Assembly (NCBI GenBank): GCA_965153355.1
Contig: OZ231127.1
Coordinates: forward strand, 28,892,001-28,956,000
Length of the DNA: 64,000 nt
Source of the DNA: Flaccisagitta enflata
Taxonomy: Eukaryota > Chaetognatha > Sagittoidea > Aphragmophora
Reading direction: 5' to 3'
Shown: in pieces, positions 15,960 through 28,691 of the stretch
Layout: every line of letters starts with the position of its first letter
Position numbering within the stretch: the stretch's first letter is position 1
Translations under genes and position numbers: made by a program
Notes under the pieces: model-generated
What the model saw: only the letters and a program-made list of their open reading frames with translations
Databases searched by the model: none
Told to the model about the DNA's origin: nothing

Positions 15960-16016
<57 letters not shown>

Positions 16017-16147
16017 CATCATCATCATCGTCATCATCATCTTCAGCAGTATCCTCCTTACCCTCCTCCTCATCATCATCATCATCATCCTCATCATCAT
16101 CATCATCATCTTCAGCAGTATCCTCCTTACCCTCCTCATCATCATCG

Positions 16148-16239
<92 letters not shown>
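15803..16239. repeat. (GTT)n followed by (ATC)n
   Basis: A GTT array (about 15803-15945) is followed by an ATC array (about 15961-16239). The ATC array contains a duplicated internal block around TTCAGCAGTATCCTCC (16041 and 16111). Poly-Val/Ile/Ser frames are repeat products. Confidence 0.95.
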
Positions 16240-16668
16240 TCAGTGTCATCGTATCATCTCAACGTCAAGCTCAAAATCGATGTTTTTCTTATAAATCAGA
16301 GTAATGAGCGATCAAAGTGAAGAGAACGACCAAAATTGACGGGTCAAAGCCGTAAAACCGGCAGAATTTTTCTCATTTAAAACGGCAGATTCTCTTTGAT
16401 TAGACGGAACCGTGATGATTGATGAATGTTCACTGAAGATGAGCGGACGGTATTGTAGGGAAGGACCGACCGACCGACTGGAGGGCAACTGGGCGTAAAT
16501 ATAACTGTCTATCTCAGAAATGGAGTTCAAGAAATCGTGTCTCATGGAAAGACTACTATGTCCTTGACTGGGGCTGTCAGCGCGGTGGGCATCAGTAAGC
16601 TGCTGAATTAAATGAACAGCAATGTCTGGGCTAGCAATTCATAAACATGCAAAGAGAGATGAATGAAA

Positions 16669-16802
16669 GAAAGAATGAATGAATGAATGAATGAATGAAT
16701 GAATGAATGAATGACTGAATGAATGAATGAATGAATGAATGAATGAATGAATGAATGAATGAATAAATGAATGAATGAATGAATGAATGAATGAATGAAT
16801 GA
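16669..16802. repeat. (GAAT)n array
   Basis: Tetranucleotide array with a few point variants. It is the reverse complement of the ATTC array at 13495. The flanks 16240-16668 and 16803-17426 hold nothing recognisable. Confidence 0.95.
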
Positions 16803-17409
16803 GTGCATAAGAGTTCATTTTATACGTCTTGATCCACGAGACAATCTGACGGTTGCCTTTGTGAGGCGTTGAGGTTTTATGCGCTCTTTCCTCTTTTTTC
16901 TTTTTTTTTTTTTACATCATCCTTCTCTAGATACATAGCCCAAAGCCAAACGGAGGGAAAGCATCTTTTTCACTCTTAAAAGCAGGTGTTTTCAGCATCT
17001 GCCAAGGAGGAGAAGGTTACCCCGAAAGTTTCCAATTTGCAAAGGTTATTTGCAAGAGGATTTAGGATTCTGGAAGTGAAACATCCTCGATTGCGCCTCG
17101 GAGGTGAAGGTTGAAGGCGACTGCAGATTTCTTGACTCATTTGTATGTTTTCGTTTTTCGCTTCTTTGAGTTTCTTTGTTGCTAGATTTGTCTGTCTGTT
17201 TTTCTGTCGGATTGTGTCCGTCTCCATGACTGTCTGCCTGTTTGCCTCTCTGGCTCTATCTTTCTCACTTTGTCTTTCATTCTGTGTGTGTCTCTGTCTG
17301 ACTATATCTGTCTGTTTGTCTGTCTGCCTTCTGTCTTTCTGTCTGCCTCTCTGTCTCACTATGTCTCTCTGTCTCACTATGTCTCTCTGTCTCTCTGTCT
17401 CTCTGTCTC

Positions 17410-17947
<538 letters not shown>

Positions 17948-18804
17948 TTTTCTCTCTTCCTTTTCTTGATTTCCTATTCTTTCTCCCTTTCCTTCCTTTC
18001 ATCTTTTCTTGGAGCTCTGATCACATAGGGGCCTACAATTACGTTGTGATGCATACAGAACAAATATGAAATATATCTATATAACACGTTGTTCTTTATT
18101 TCTCTCCAAGATTTCAAGTCATTCAGACTGCGATTGACCCAGCTGATCGATTCCTTTTCACGGACCCATAGTCACGTTGAAAAAAAAGCCTCTTTTTTCC
18201 CCATTTCTATTGAGATTCCAGGCTCTATTGTTCAGGAGTGGAGATTTTTTTATTTTTTTTTTTTTTTGAGACTTCCATTTCACAATTACAGTCATACGGA
18301 ATCTCGACAAATCCTTCACGCCATTGGCCCCAACGATGAATGCCCCTCCACTCTCATTGGATGCCGTTGAGATGCGTTTTGCGTACTCACTACAGATTAG
18401 AGCTCTCTGAAAGGTCTGTTGGCCCATTTACATCTGTATCACTCTGTTCTCGGGTGTCGATAAGGTCCGGTCTTCTCACACCTGCGGAATCAAACCATGT
18501 CTCCTCTGGATTCCCTACTGTCGATATCCATAATGATTCATGTATTGTATGCATTCATGTTTTGTATAGATCAATTGTTTCATTCACTTTAGTCATTTAT
18601 TCACTAGTGAGTTTGGGGGTCTAATGGCCTGTCCAGTCAATTTAAACCGCGACTTCGTTAATCCACCTTTTCCTTGAACAATTTTACCAACATCATCACC
18701 ACTACCAACGACAACATCTTCATCAACATCATCATCATTTTCACCACCGTCAACCTCATCTTTATCTCCAATATATTCACCGAGAGCCCAACAACATCTT
18801 CACC

Positions 18805-18817
18805 GCAATCATCATCC

Positions 18818-18875
<58 letters not shown>

Positions 18876-18921
18876 TATCATCATTATCATCATTATCATC
18901 ATCATCATCATCATCATCATT

Positions 18922-18955
<34 letters not shown>

Positions 18956-19029
18956 ACATTATCATCATTATCATCATCATCATCATCATTATCATTATCA
19001 TTATCATTATCATCATCATCATCATCATT

Positions 19030-19105
<76 letters not shown>

Positions 19106-19199
19106 CTATCATCATCACTATCATCATTATCATCATCATCATCACTATCATCATCATCATCATCATCACTATCATCATCACTATCATCATTATCATCAA

Positions 19200-19240
<41 letters not shown>

Positions 19241-19263
19241 CTATCATCATCACTATCATCATT

Positions 19264-19309
<46 letters not shown>

Positions 19310-19323
19310 CTATCATCATCACT

Positions 19324-19372
<49 letters not shown>

Positions 19373-19407
19373 CCATCACCATCATCATCATCATCATCAT
19401 CATCATC
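18805..19407. repeat. (ATC)n array, about 600 bp
   Basis: A long trinucleotide array with regular ATT and ACT variants that themselves repeat in blocks, for example ATCACTATCATC. The stretch 19408-20241 is unannotated. Confidence 0.95.
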
Positions 19408-20238
19408 CCATGACTTCCTCCTTCACGAACTCTCATCCCACTTAACGCCCTTCGCTGTAACTTTCGTTGGCTATTACGACCCATTTCTTATTTATGACCA
19501 TGCAAAAAAAAGAAAAAAAAAGGAACTAAGTCTAAAATGATAAATTTTCGAGACGGAGACTGACACTTTCACCCCCTCCACCCCCTCTCATTTGTGCATC
19601 TTGTCGTTAAATGAGTTTCGAGGGTTAGCCCCCCTGCAAATGACCCGCTGCCCACAGGATCGTTACATCTGGATTCGGTCAGGGGTGCTACTCGACCTCA
19701 CCATGAACATAGAAAGCTCAGCTGCAGAATATCCGTTATGAAACGCTCGACTTACCATTTAAGATGTGCGTTTACGAACCCGGACCAAAAAATCATCTCA
19801 ACCGTCGGAAAATGACTCTTCAATTTGCTCATTGAGGGTGCCAGAACATTTAAGTGACCGCGATAAGCCGTCTCCTGGTTTCCTTTTTTTTCCCCTTTTT
19901 TATTTCATGACGTAATGTCCAATGTTCATGAACAACTGTATTTTGACCGTAACTTCTTACCTTTCTTTCAGATATATGCATCTTCTTGACCCTACCGAAA
20001 TGCACATGAATCAATCCCCCAGTTGAAGGCTAGTTAATTCTCAATTGTGGTCCGAGAATGTTAGTACACGCACTAGAGAAGGAAGACTTGCTGCAGCCAA
20101 TGACCAAAAGATTGATACCCATTTACCGTTGCATGAAGTTCGCAAACCAGCTTTACCTTTGCAATCTCCTTTAAGTCACCGCTTTGGTCGACCAAACGGA
20201 TGAGCGAAAGAATTTGCCGCCAAATCGCAAGAAAGCTC

Positions 20239-20241
<3 letters not shown>

Positions 20242-20312
<71 letters not shown>

Positions 20313-20482
20313 AGAAGAAGAAGAAGAAAGAGAAGAAGATAAGAAAGAAGAAGAAGAAAGAAAGAAGAAGAAAGAAGAAAAAAGAAAGAAAGAAAGAAAC
20401 AAACAAACAAACAAAGTAAGAAAGAAAAAGAAACAAAGAAAGAAAGACAGACAGACAGACAAAGACAGACAGACAGACAGAC

Positions 20483-20548
<66 letters not shown>

Positions 20549-20918
20549 GAAGAAACAAAGAAAAAATAAGGGAAAGACAGAAAGACAGACAGACAGAAAG
20601 AAAGAAAGAAGAAAGAAAGAAAGAAAGAAAGAAAGAAGAAAAGAAAGAAAGAAAGAAAGAAAGAAAGGGAGAAAAGTACGCAACAAAAGTACGCAACAAA
20701 ATCTTAATACAATAATAATCGTTGAAATTTCAAAATCCAAAAGAGCGCCAGTGAGAAATGAATGACCGATAAACAAGACAAATCTATTAAAAAAGAGCAA
20801 AAAAAAAAAAAAAAAAAAACCTTGGAAAATTTGTTATTTCATAAAACTGTAGATATGAACAAAAGGCAAAACGAAAGAAAACATGAAAACAATGAAAACA
20901 ATGAAAAGAAAGAAAGAG

Positions 20919-20977
<59 letters not shown>

Positions 20978-21074
20978 AAGAAAGAAAGAAAGAAACGAAG
21001 AAAGAAATGAAGAAACAAAGAAACAAACAAACAAACAAACAAACAAAGTAAGAAAGAAAGAAACAAAGAAAGAA

Positions 21075-21109
<35 letters not shown>

Positions 21110-21117
21110 AAGAAAGT

Positions 21118-21169
<52 letters not shown>

Positions 21170-21230
21170 AAAAAAGAAAGGAAGAAAGAAAGAAAAAAAT
21201 AAGGAAAAAGAAAGAAAGAAAGAAAGACAT

Positions 21231-21301
<71 letters not shown>

Positions 21302-21552
21302 AGGAAAGGGAGAAAAGTACGCAACAAAAGTACGCAACAAAATCTTAATACAATAATAATCGTTGAAATTTCAAAATCCAAAAGAGCGCCAGTGAGAAAT
21401 GAATGACCGATAAACAAGACAAATCTATTAAAAAAGAGCAAAAAAAAAAAAAAAACCTTGGAAAATTTGTTATTTCATAAAACTGTAGATATGAACAAAA
21501 GGCAAAACGAAAGAAAACATGAAAACAATGAAAACAATGAAAAAAGAAAGAG

Positions 21553-21614
<62 letters not shown>

Positions 21615-21758
21615 GAAAAAGGAGAGAAAGAAGGAAAGAAAAGTCAAAAGAGAGAAAGAATGAAAGAAAAAACAAAAGAAAGAGAAAAAAAACGAGAGAA
21701 AAAAATGAAAGAAAGAAAGACAGAGAAAACAAAAGAAATAGAAAACAAAAGAGAAAAA

Positions 21759-21794
<36 letters not shown>

Positions 21795-22151
21795 AAAAAA
21801 AAAGGAAAGAAAGAAAGAAAGAAAAAAAGAAAGAAAAAAAGAAAGAAAGAATGAAAGGAAGAAAGAAAGAAAATAAGAAGGAAAAAGAAAGAAAGAAAAA
21901 CATAGGGAGAAAAAAAATAAAAGAAAGAAAGAAAGAAAAAAAGAAAGAAAAAAAAACAAGGCCAGTTGCGGACGGGTAGGCAGGGGCGGAAATGCGCGTT
22001 TTCGCACTTTCAAACTCAATCATTACCAACGTACCATCGGACCGACGGACATAGCTGGACAAAGCCTCTTATAGAGTCGCTAGTCCGTGACTAAAAAGAT
22101 AGAAAGAAAGTAAGAAAGAAAAAAGAAAGAAAGTGAGAAAGTAAGAAAGAT

Positions 22152-22214
<63 letters not shown>

Positions 22215-22215
22215 G

Positions 22216-22250
<35 letters not shown>

Positions 22251-22450
22251 GAAGTACGAATGAACGAACACAACAAAATCTTTATACAATAATAATCGTT
22301 CAAATTTCAAAATCCAGAAGAGCGCCAGTGAGAAATGAATGACCGATAAACAATACAAATCTATTAAATAAGAGCAAAAAAAAATTGTTAAGTTCATAAA
22401 ACTGTAGAGTGTAGATTTGAACAAAAGGCAAAACGAAAGAAATGATTTGA
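20242..22450. repeat. Large repeat: about 235-bp unique block alternating with GAAA arrays
   Basis: A GA array (20242-20309) leads into GAAA/GACA arrays. A block containing AAGTACGCAACAAAA, ATAATAATCGTTGAAATTTC, AGAGCGCCAGTGAGAAATGA and CATAAAACTGTAGATATGAA occurs at about 20667-20905, 21308-21545 and, more divergent, 22250-22450. The first two are about 641 bp apart. The spacers are GAAA-type microsatellite with GACA and AAAC interludes. A hairpin-ended element (21955-22098) sits in the second spacer. Confidence 0.85.
21955..22098 (-). mobile_element. Hairpin-ended element, HINE-like
   Basis: On the minus strand it starts TTTTTAGTCACGGACTAGCGAC, continues TCTATAAGAGGCTTTGTCC and then a GTCGG run, and ends CCGCAACTGGCCTTGTT. 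The final GC hairpin is deleted. The stem shows a mismatch (GTCAC against GCGAC), so this copy is decaying. Confidence 0.65.
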
Positions 22451-22553
22451 ATAAAAAGAAAGAAAGAAAGAAAGAAAGAAAGAAAAAAAAAAGAGAAAGA
22501 GAAGACAAAAGAAAGAAAGAAAAGACAAAAGAAAGAAAGAATAAAAGAAAAAA

Positions 22554-22584
<31 letters not shown>

Positions 22585-22605
22585 CAAGAAAGAAAGATAG
22601 AAGGA

Positions 22606-22665
<60 letters not shown>

Positions 22666-22666
22666 G

Positions 22667-22697
<31 letters not shown>

Positions 22698-22852
22698 AAA
22701 AAAGAAAGAAGGACGGAGAAAACGAAAGAAAGAGAAAACGAAAGAAAAGAAAAAAGAAAACGAAAGAGAAAACGAAAGAAAGAAAGAATGATTGGGAGAA
22801 AGAAAGGGAAAACGAAAGCAAGAAAGAGAGAAAAAAAAAGGAACAACCAAAC
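22451..22852. repeat. (GAAA)n purine array
   Basis: GAAA/GAAAA repeats with the plus strand almost purely purine; no other feature. Confidence 0.9.
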
Positions 22853-23004
22853 AAACAGGTCGGATACACGGCAATCCAGTCGCGGACGGTTAGGCAGGAG
22901 CGGTAATGCAAAAACCGCTCGGAATTCAACAAAATTTGTTACCGACCTACCGACCTACCGACCGACACGGCAAGGTGTAGAGTCGCGTGTCCGCGGCTAA
23001 AAAA
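22853..23004 (-). mobile_element. Hairpin-ended element, HINE-like
   Basis: On the minus strand: 5' hairpin AGCCGCGG / ACGCGACT, a GTCGGTAGGTCGGTAGG run, CCGTCCGCGACTGG, and a GCCGTGTATCCG hairpin near the 3' end. It is flanked on both sides by GAAA/AAAC microsatellite. Confidence 0.7.
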
Positions 23005-23054
23005 CAAAGAAACAACAAAAGAGAGAAAACAAAACCAGAAAGAAAAAAGAAAGG

Positions 23055-23320
23055 AAGAAAAAAAGAAACAAACAAACAAACAAACAAACAAACAGACAAA
23101 CAAAAAAGTAACAAACAAACAAACAAACAAACAAACAAAATAAGAGGGAAAACGAAAGCAAGAAGGAACGATAGAAAGAAAGAAAGCAAGGAAGAAAGAA
23201 AGAAAGAATTAAAAGAAAGAATTAAAAGAAAGAACCAAACAAACAAACAAACAAACAAACAAACAAACAAACAAACAAACAAACAAACAAACAAACAAAC
23301 AAACAAACAAACAAACTAAG
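23055..23320. repeat. (AAAC)n arrays
   Basis: AAAC tetranucleotide runs at about 23055-23130 and 23233-23317 with purine-rich sequence between them. Confidence 0.9.
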
Positions 23321-23349
23321 ACAGAAATGAAGAAAGAAAAAGAAATAAG

Positions 23350-23518
23350 AACAAGGCCGGATACACGGCCATCAGTTGCGGACGGGTGGGCAGGGGCGGA
23401 AATACGCGTTTTCCCACTTTTCAACTCGAGCGTGACCGACCAACCGACCAACCGACCGACCGACCGACCGACGGACGGACAAAGCCTCTTATAGAGTTGC
23501 GTGTCCGCAACTAAAAAG
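23350..23518 (-). mobile_element. Hairpin-ended element, AGTTGCG variant
   Basis: On the minus strand the 5' hairpin is AGTTGCG-gaca-CGCAACT. A CTATAAGAGGCTTTGTCC block and a GTCGGTCGG run follow. The downstream copy reads CCGCAACTG before the hairpin GGCCGTGTATCCGGCC and TTGTT. Compared with the copy at 23932, the C-to-T change in X is matched by G-to-A in both X' copies. The stretch 23519-23931 has no recognised feature. Confidence 0.8.
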
Positions 23519-23931
23519 GTTCACCAAGCAAGAAAAGAAGACATCTGACTCAACGAACATCTGCTGAACTGCTTTATGTTGCTACAAATTTGTACAATAT
23601 CCGCTCATAACATGCCGAAAACTTTTTTAAACAAGAGTGGGAGAATAAAGTCATGCATAAGGGAAGGAAACGTGATCTAGACCAATCGGCAAATCTGGAG
23701 CAAAGACAAGAGTTTAACACCAAGAAACGAGGTGCAGTTGAGAAGGGCGCGAAATCAAGTTTGCTCGATATTTCAATTTTACTTTAAGATATTTGAGAAG
23801 TGTAACGAGTTCTCAACCTGTCCAAGGTCGATAAAAATAGGCCGTTATCAGCATAATAAAAATCCAAATTAAAAAAAAGAAGAATAAAACCACAACTACC
23901 TTCTCACTCTTGATTGTATGATTATCATTCG

Positions 23932-24110
23932 TTTTTAGTCGCGGACTAGCGACTCTTTAAGAGGCTTTGTCCGTCCGTCCGTCGGTCGGTTGGTTGGTTG
24001 GTCGGTTGGTCGGTCGGTCCGTCACGCTCGAGTCGAAAAGTGGGAAAACACGCCTTTCCGCCCCTGCCCACCCGTCCGCGACTGGTATTGGCCGTGTATC
24101 CGGCCTTGTT
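23932..24110 (+). mobile_element. Hairpin-ended element, HINE-like, complete
   Basis: TTTTTAGTCGCGGACTAGCG starts the 5' hairpin. CTTTAAGAGGCTTTGTCC, a long GTCCGTCGGTTGGTTGG run, CGCTCGAGTCGAAAAGTGGG, TTTCCGCCCCTGCCCACCCG and CCGCGACTGG follow. The 3' end is the hairpin GGCCGTGTATCCGGCC then TTGTT. The copy at 48900 is nearly identical and can serve as the family reference. Confidence 0.85.
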
Positions 24111-24130
24111 CTACAGCCCTTCAGTCCTTT

Positions 24131-24175
24131 ATCATCATTATCATTATCATTATCATTATCATTATCATTATCATT

Positions 24176-24219
<44 letters not shown>

Positions 24220-24243
24220 TATCATCATCATCATCATCATCAT
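24131..24243. repeat. (ATT/ATC)n array
   Basis: Trinucleotide/hexanucleotide array beginning 20 bp after the 3' end of the preceding element. The stretch 24244-24936 has no recognised feature. Confidence 0.9.
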
Positions 24244-24936
24244 CCTTATCAATTGCTGTCTTTCTCTTTGAGTACGAAACAATGAGTTTCTGGTAAGTGA
24301 GTACGCAGTTCAAAATCGTAACATTACTAGCCAAATATCAGTGGGGATATGAAAATTTTGACACGTCTAGTAGAATCGAACCTTCCTCATTTCATGTGAC
24401 ATCAGCATTACGGGGGATGCGGCACATTCATATGACAGGGTTAAGTCTAAGAGATGTAAAAATGTTCAAATATAAGAAATGGAGCGAGAAAATATTAATA
24501 AGCGGGATCAGAAAAGACTGCTTTTTTGCTATTCTACGCGATTATAAAACCCAACAACAGCCTCAGAGACAATGCAGCGGTGGCGCAACGGAGACGCACA
24601 ATTTACCTGCAAAAGCCGACGGACAGACAAACGCATTCAGTATGACATGAGACCGACAGATAGACCAATAGCAAGAGAAAGACAGGCGGAAAAAGATATT
24701 GCCTATTTAATTCACTGAAGCTAACCAAACGAAATTTACCGCTCAGGTTCTAACCCCCGTTTCCCTACAAAGTAGGGAGTTGTCAAATATGATAAACGGG
24801 TGACAAAATCAGACTTTTTTTTACTTCAAAGAAAGCCGCAGACGAAGCTAAGACATGCGGCCCACGTTGCATTCTTTGCAGGTTTTCATTACCTAACTGT
24901 CTATGGAGATTGAAAAAAGATATAGAAAACAAAATT

Positions 24937-25087
24937 GGTCCGTCACGCTCAAGTCAAAAACGCGAAAAACGTGCATTATTATATTGCAGTTGTTATTGTG
25001 TGTGTGTATGTATGAGTGTGTGGAGGGGATTGGGGTGAAGCCCACGCGTTCGCAGCGATATTGTGATCCCGCAACACTTGTTATATA
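24937..25087 (+). mobile_element. Hairpin-element relative, 5' truncated
   Basis: Begins within the GTCCGTC segment (GGTCCGTCACGCTCAAGTCA) and continues with GCGAAAAACGTGCAT, a short GT run, CCCACGCGTTCGCAGCGATA and CCCGCAACACTTGTT. This is the same variant as 3088-3275. Confidence 0.55.
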
Positions 25088-25123
25088 CTCTTTATATACT
25101 CTTGAAAAGTCTTTATATACTCT

Positions 25124-26406
25124 TATTGGGAAAAAAGTCGAAGTCAGTCTTCGACTTTTTGACATATTCGAGAGAAACAGGGTTTTCATTTTCTTATGCG
25201 AAAGTTTAGGAACTCCTTAGGGCGATTGCACCCTTGAACGAAATTGATAGGGTAGGTAAATTTGATAATTCTCTTTCATTTGGCGCCAAGCAGAATGATC
25301 TATGACAAATATTTTTTGCGTTATGATTTTTAAAGATTTTTCGACGAAAAATTTAGATTGAATTTTTTTTTGATTTATCATGATTTTAAGTTGGATCAAT
25401 AAAGAAGTGTTTATATGCTTGTTTGAGCATGCAAATACAAAAAAACATGTTTATGAGCATAGCTACTCATCTGTGAGGGTGTTTCTGAGCGTACTAGCTC
25501 ACTTAGCTCATTTAGCTCAGTCTTTTTTTCTGATTACAAATGTGATAAATGAATAAATATTTTGATTGGGAAAAAAGTCGAAGTCTGTCTTCGACTTTTT
25601 GACATATTCGAGAGAAACAGGGTTTTCATTTTCTTATGGGAAAGTTGGGGAACTCATCCGGCTGATTGTGGCCTCCGATGAAATTCATGGGGTGAGGAAA
25701 TTTAATAATTCTCTTTCATTTGGTGCCAAGCAGAAGTCTCTGGGACAAATATTTTTCGTGTTATGAATTTTTAAAGATTTATTCACGAAAAATGCAAATT
25801 GAATTTTTTTCGGTTTTTCATGATTTTATGTAGGATCAATAAAGGAGCGTATTTATGGTTGTTTGAGCATGCAAATATAAGAAAACATGTTTATGAGCAA
25901 ACCTGCTCATCGGTAAGGGTGTTTTAGAGGATTCTAGCTCATTTAGCTCATTTAGCTCATTTCTTTTTTATTTCAAATGTGATAAATAGATAAATATTTT
26001 GAAACTTGTTTAATAAAGCAGATACAAAAAAGCATATCAGTGAGCTAGCTGCTCATCTGTAAGGGCATTTTTAAGCATTTTAGCTCACTTAGCTCATTTA
26101 GCTGTCTTTTTTTTTCCTGATTTTTAATGGGATAGATAAATGTTTTGATGGGAGCATGTAGATACAAGAAAGCATTTTAGTGAGTAAAGCTGGTTGTCTG
26201 GTTGAGTGGTTATGAGCATTTTTGCTCATCAAGCTCATTTGGCTCAGTCCCATTTTCCTCTGATTTTCAGTGCGATCAATACATAAAATTGCTCTTGATT
26301 TAATCTAATAGAAAAAAAGATTTGCAGTGACTAGAGACAACAGCTTGGTGAAAAGTGACCAATGCTTACGACTTTTTTCCTCACGGCGACAGTCGCCATT
26401 ACTGGT
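25124..26406 (+). mobile_element. Tandem-array hairpin element, partial duplicate then full copy
   Basis: A 12-bp hairpin, AAAAAGTCGAAG with CTTCGACTTTTT, stands at 25132-25160 and again at 25572-25600; the flanking 430 bp is duplicated. The body is three or more units of about 138-148 bp, each containing GAGCATG, ATACAA, ACTCATCTG and repeats of TTAGCTCA (starts near 25432, 25867, 26015 and 26153). Near the right end comes a further copy of the distal arm (ACGACTTTTTTCC, about 26367-26380), then a hairpin GGCGACAGTCGCC and ATTACTGG. A diverged relative is at 44156-44822. Confidence 0.7.
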
Positions 26407-26707
26407 ACATACTCCTTATAGACTCTGATCCTAAGAATAACAAAGTAGCAGGCAATCGGATGAAACATATGAACACAAATATCATATGACTGAGTTGATG
26501 GACAGATGGACAAGGATATGGATAACTGGATAAACTGACTGACGGGTGGAGAGATGATGGACGGATGGGCAAATGGATGAAGTGACCAAAAAGCACCTAC
26601 TATACATTGACATGTACACACAGCCACGTGAAAAGTCAAAATGAAACATGCACACAAACAAGCAATCATCAAATTAATGTCACTATCAGAGAGCTTGAGA
26701 GATTGGT

Positions 26708-26924
26708 AGGCAAACAAGTGACGCGGGGTCACAATATTGTTACGGACGGGTGGGCAGGGGCATCCAACCCCCATCCACACCCCAAACCCCCCTCCACACA
26801 CAGACATACAAAAAGAATCCAAAACGCTCATTTTTCCACTTATTAACTCGATCACCACTAACCAACGGACGGACCGAAGGACAGACAAAGTTTCTTATAG
26901 AGTTGCGTGTCCGCAACTAAAAAT
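26708..26924 (-). mobile_element. Hairpin-ended element, AGTTGCG variant
   Basis: On the minus strand: AGTTGCGGACACGCAACT hairpin, CTATAAGAAACTTTGTC, a short GTCC run, a C/T-rich middle, GCCCCTGCCCACCCGTCC and a GTAAC copy. It ends with the GATCCCGCGTCACTTGTTT-like tail of the 3088 variant, so it links the two variants. The stretch 26407-26707 has nothing else. Confidence 0.7.
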
Positions 26925-27170
26925 ATCTGAATGGCCTCTTTTAGATACGCGGATGCAGCTTAAAGTGGAGGAGGGGGGTTCTGATCAGTCGGGCCTCGAA
27001 GGGGAGGGGGGTTGAGCTCAAAACCAAATTCCGCAGAGTGCAGGCAGCCGACTGTGGAGTAACAAAACTTTTTCCCTCCATCTCTTCCTTGTTAAGCTTT
27101 CCTTTTCTCTTTCTCATCGACTTTAATGAAGTGAAGGCCTCCTCTTCATTCGATCCCTCTCCATTTGGAG

Positions 27171-27174
<4 letters not shown>

Positions 27175-27263
<89 letters not shown>
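27175..27263. repeat. (CT)n array
   Basis: CT run about 715 bp upstream of the CDC25 start. The stretch 27264-27977 is the presumed promoter and leader; I cannot define a transcription start. Confidence 0.95.
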
Positions 27264-27266
<3 letters not shown>

Positions 27267-27977
27267 CTACCCCGCTGAACCGCTGCTGGTCATCCACTGC
27301 TGCAGCTGATGATGCGTGGGGGATTTTTTTCGATTCGGCAACAGCTGGAATGCCGATGTAGTAGTAAAGGCGTAGTGGAGAAGGCCTTCGACGGGATTCT
27401 CCCCGTTCGTCACGTTTCCCTCTTCGTCATTTTAATCGGCGTCGTTGTATTTCTGTCAGTTTGTTCGTCGTCGTTGGCATTGACGACGGTATTTCTCCTT
27501 TACGTCTCTTCTTCTTCCATTGCTCCCTCTCTCTATGTCTCTTGTCCCTCTCTCTGTCAATTTTTGGATTCCCCTTACCCTAACACCATTTACGACCTTC
27601 CATTCCCTGTGACCGTCATAAATACATTTGATGAGCTGATTCCTGCCACTGCCTGAAACTCATATATTTTTGTCTCTCAAAATAAACTTACAAGGTCTTG
27701 ACAAATTGGGATTACGCGCCTAGTCTCTCTTCGCTTCGCAAGTGGACACATTTTGTTGCATCAATTAGCTTTATAAACGCTTTCGGACTTCTCTAAATGA
27801 ACTGCCAACTTCAAACGATCAAATTTTCATCCACAACGACAAAAGTTCCCCCCACACGGATTAAAGTAACGACGACGATGTTTATATCAAATTAGACCAA
27901 CTTCAACCCGCTTCGACGTCTTCGCATTTTCTCCTCAATCATTGATACAGACTCGCGCGCGCGTTACCAATCCAAGA

Positions 27978-28273
27978 ATGTCTTCCCCGAGGTCGACGAT
28001 GATGTTCTCTAGTCCCAACTGCGACGTCGACTCCGCTGCCGATGAAAACGTCTTCCCCGTTTTCCGGCAGCGTCTCGACGCCGTTTCAGACGATTCTCCG
28101 TCCTCATTCTTCCCATTTCAATGCAAGAGCGCCTTGAAGCGCCAGGACGCTTTGGAAGTCGTCTCCTCTCCGAAAATAGAGGATTTACTACTGCGCGCGT
28201 CGCAAATGAAGATCCGCGCCTCACCGGCCCAAAACGTCCTCAAGAGCCTCGCTAACGCACTCTCACCTCACGA
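27978..28273 (+). CDS. CDC25: CDC25 exon 1
   Basis: Encodes the first 98 residues plus two bases, rich in Ser and Asp, with no fold. The donor is GTAAGT at 28274. Its link to exon 2 rests on phase (GA plus T gives Asp) and on continuous low-complexity regulatory composition; there is no conserved domain to confirm it. Confidence 0.8.
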
Positions 28274-28453
28274 GTAAGTGTCTGTTATTTCTTTCTTTGC
28301 GTTTATCTGTCATTATCAGTTTTCTTAGTAGGTTGTCATAACACTGACTAGATGCACTTTTGGCGCCAATACTAGATCGTTGATAACTGAAAATGTTTCG
28401 ATCGAGCGTGTTATCTGTTGGAGTGATCTTGTCTCAAAGATTTCATGTCAGTG

Positions 28454-28512
<59 letters not shown>

Positions 28513-28635
28513 TCCTTCTTTCTCTCTTTCTTTCTTTCTTTCTTTCTTTCATTTTCCTTCTTTCTCCTTTCCACCCGGCACCCCTCTCTCTCTTTTAGTC
28601 TTTCTTTCAATTTCTTCCTGTCTCCTTTTCACCCC

Positions 28636-28691
<56 letters not shown>

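Noticed and set aside
18674-19540. Poly-Ser protein frame and its poly-Met antisense
   Set aside because: A product of the ATC array with no non-repeat coding sequence.
27309-27656. 115-residue frame upstream of CDC25
   Set aside because: No domain, hydrophobic and low-complexity composition, and no splice connection to CDC25 exon 1.
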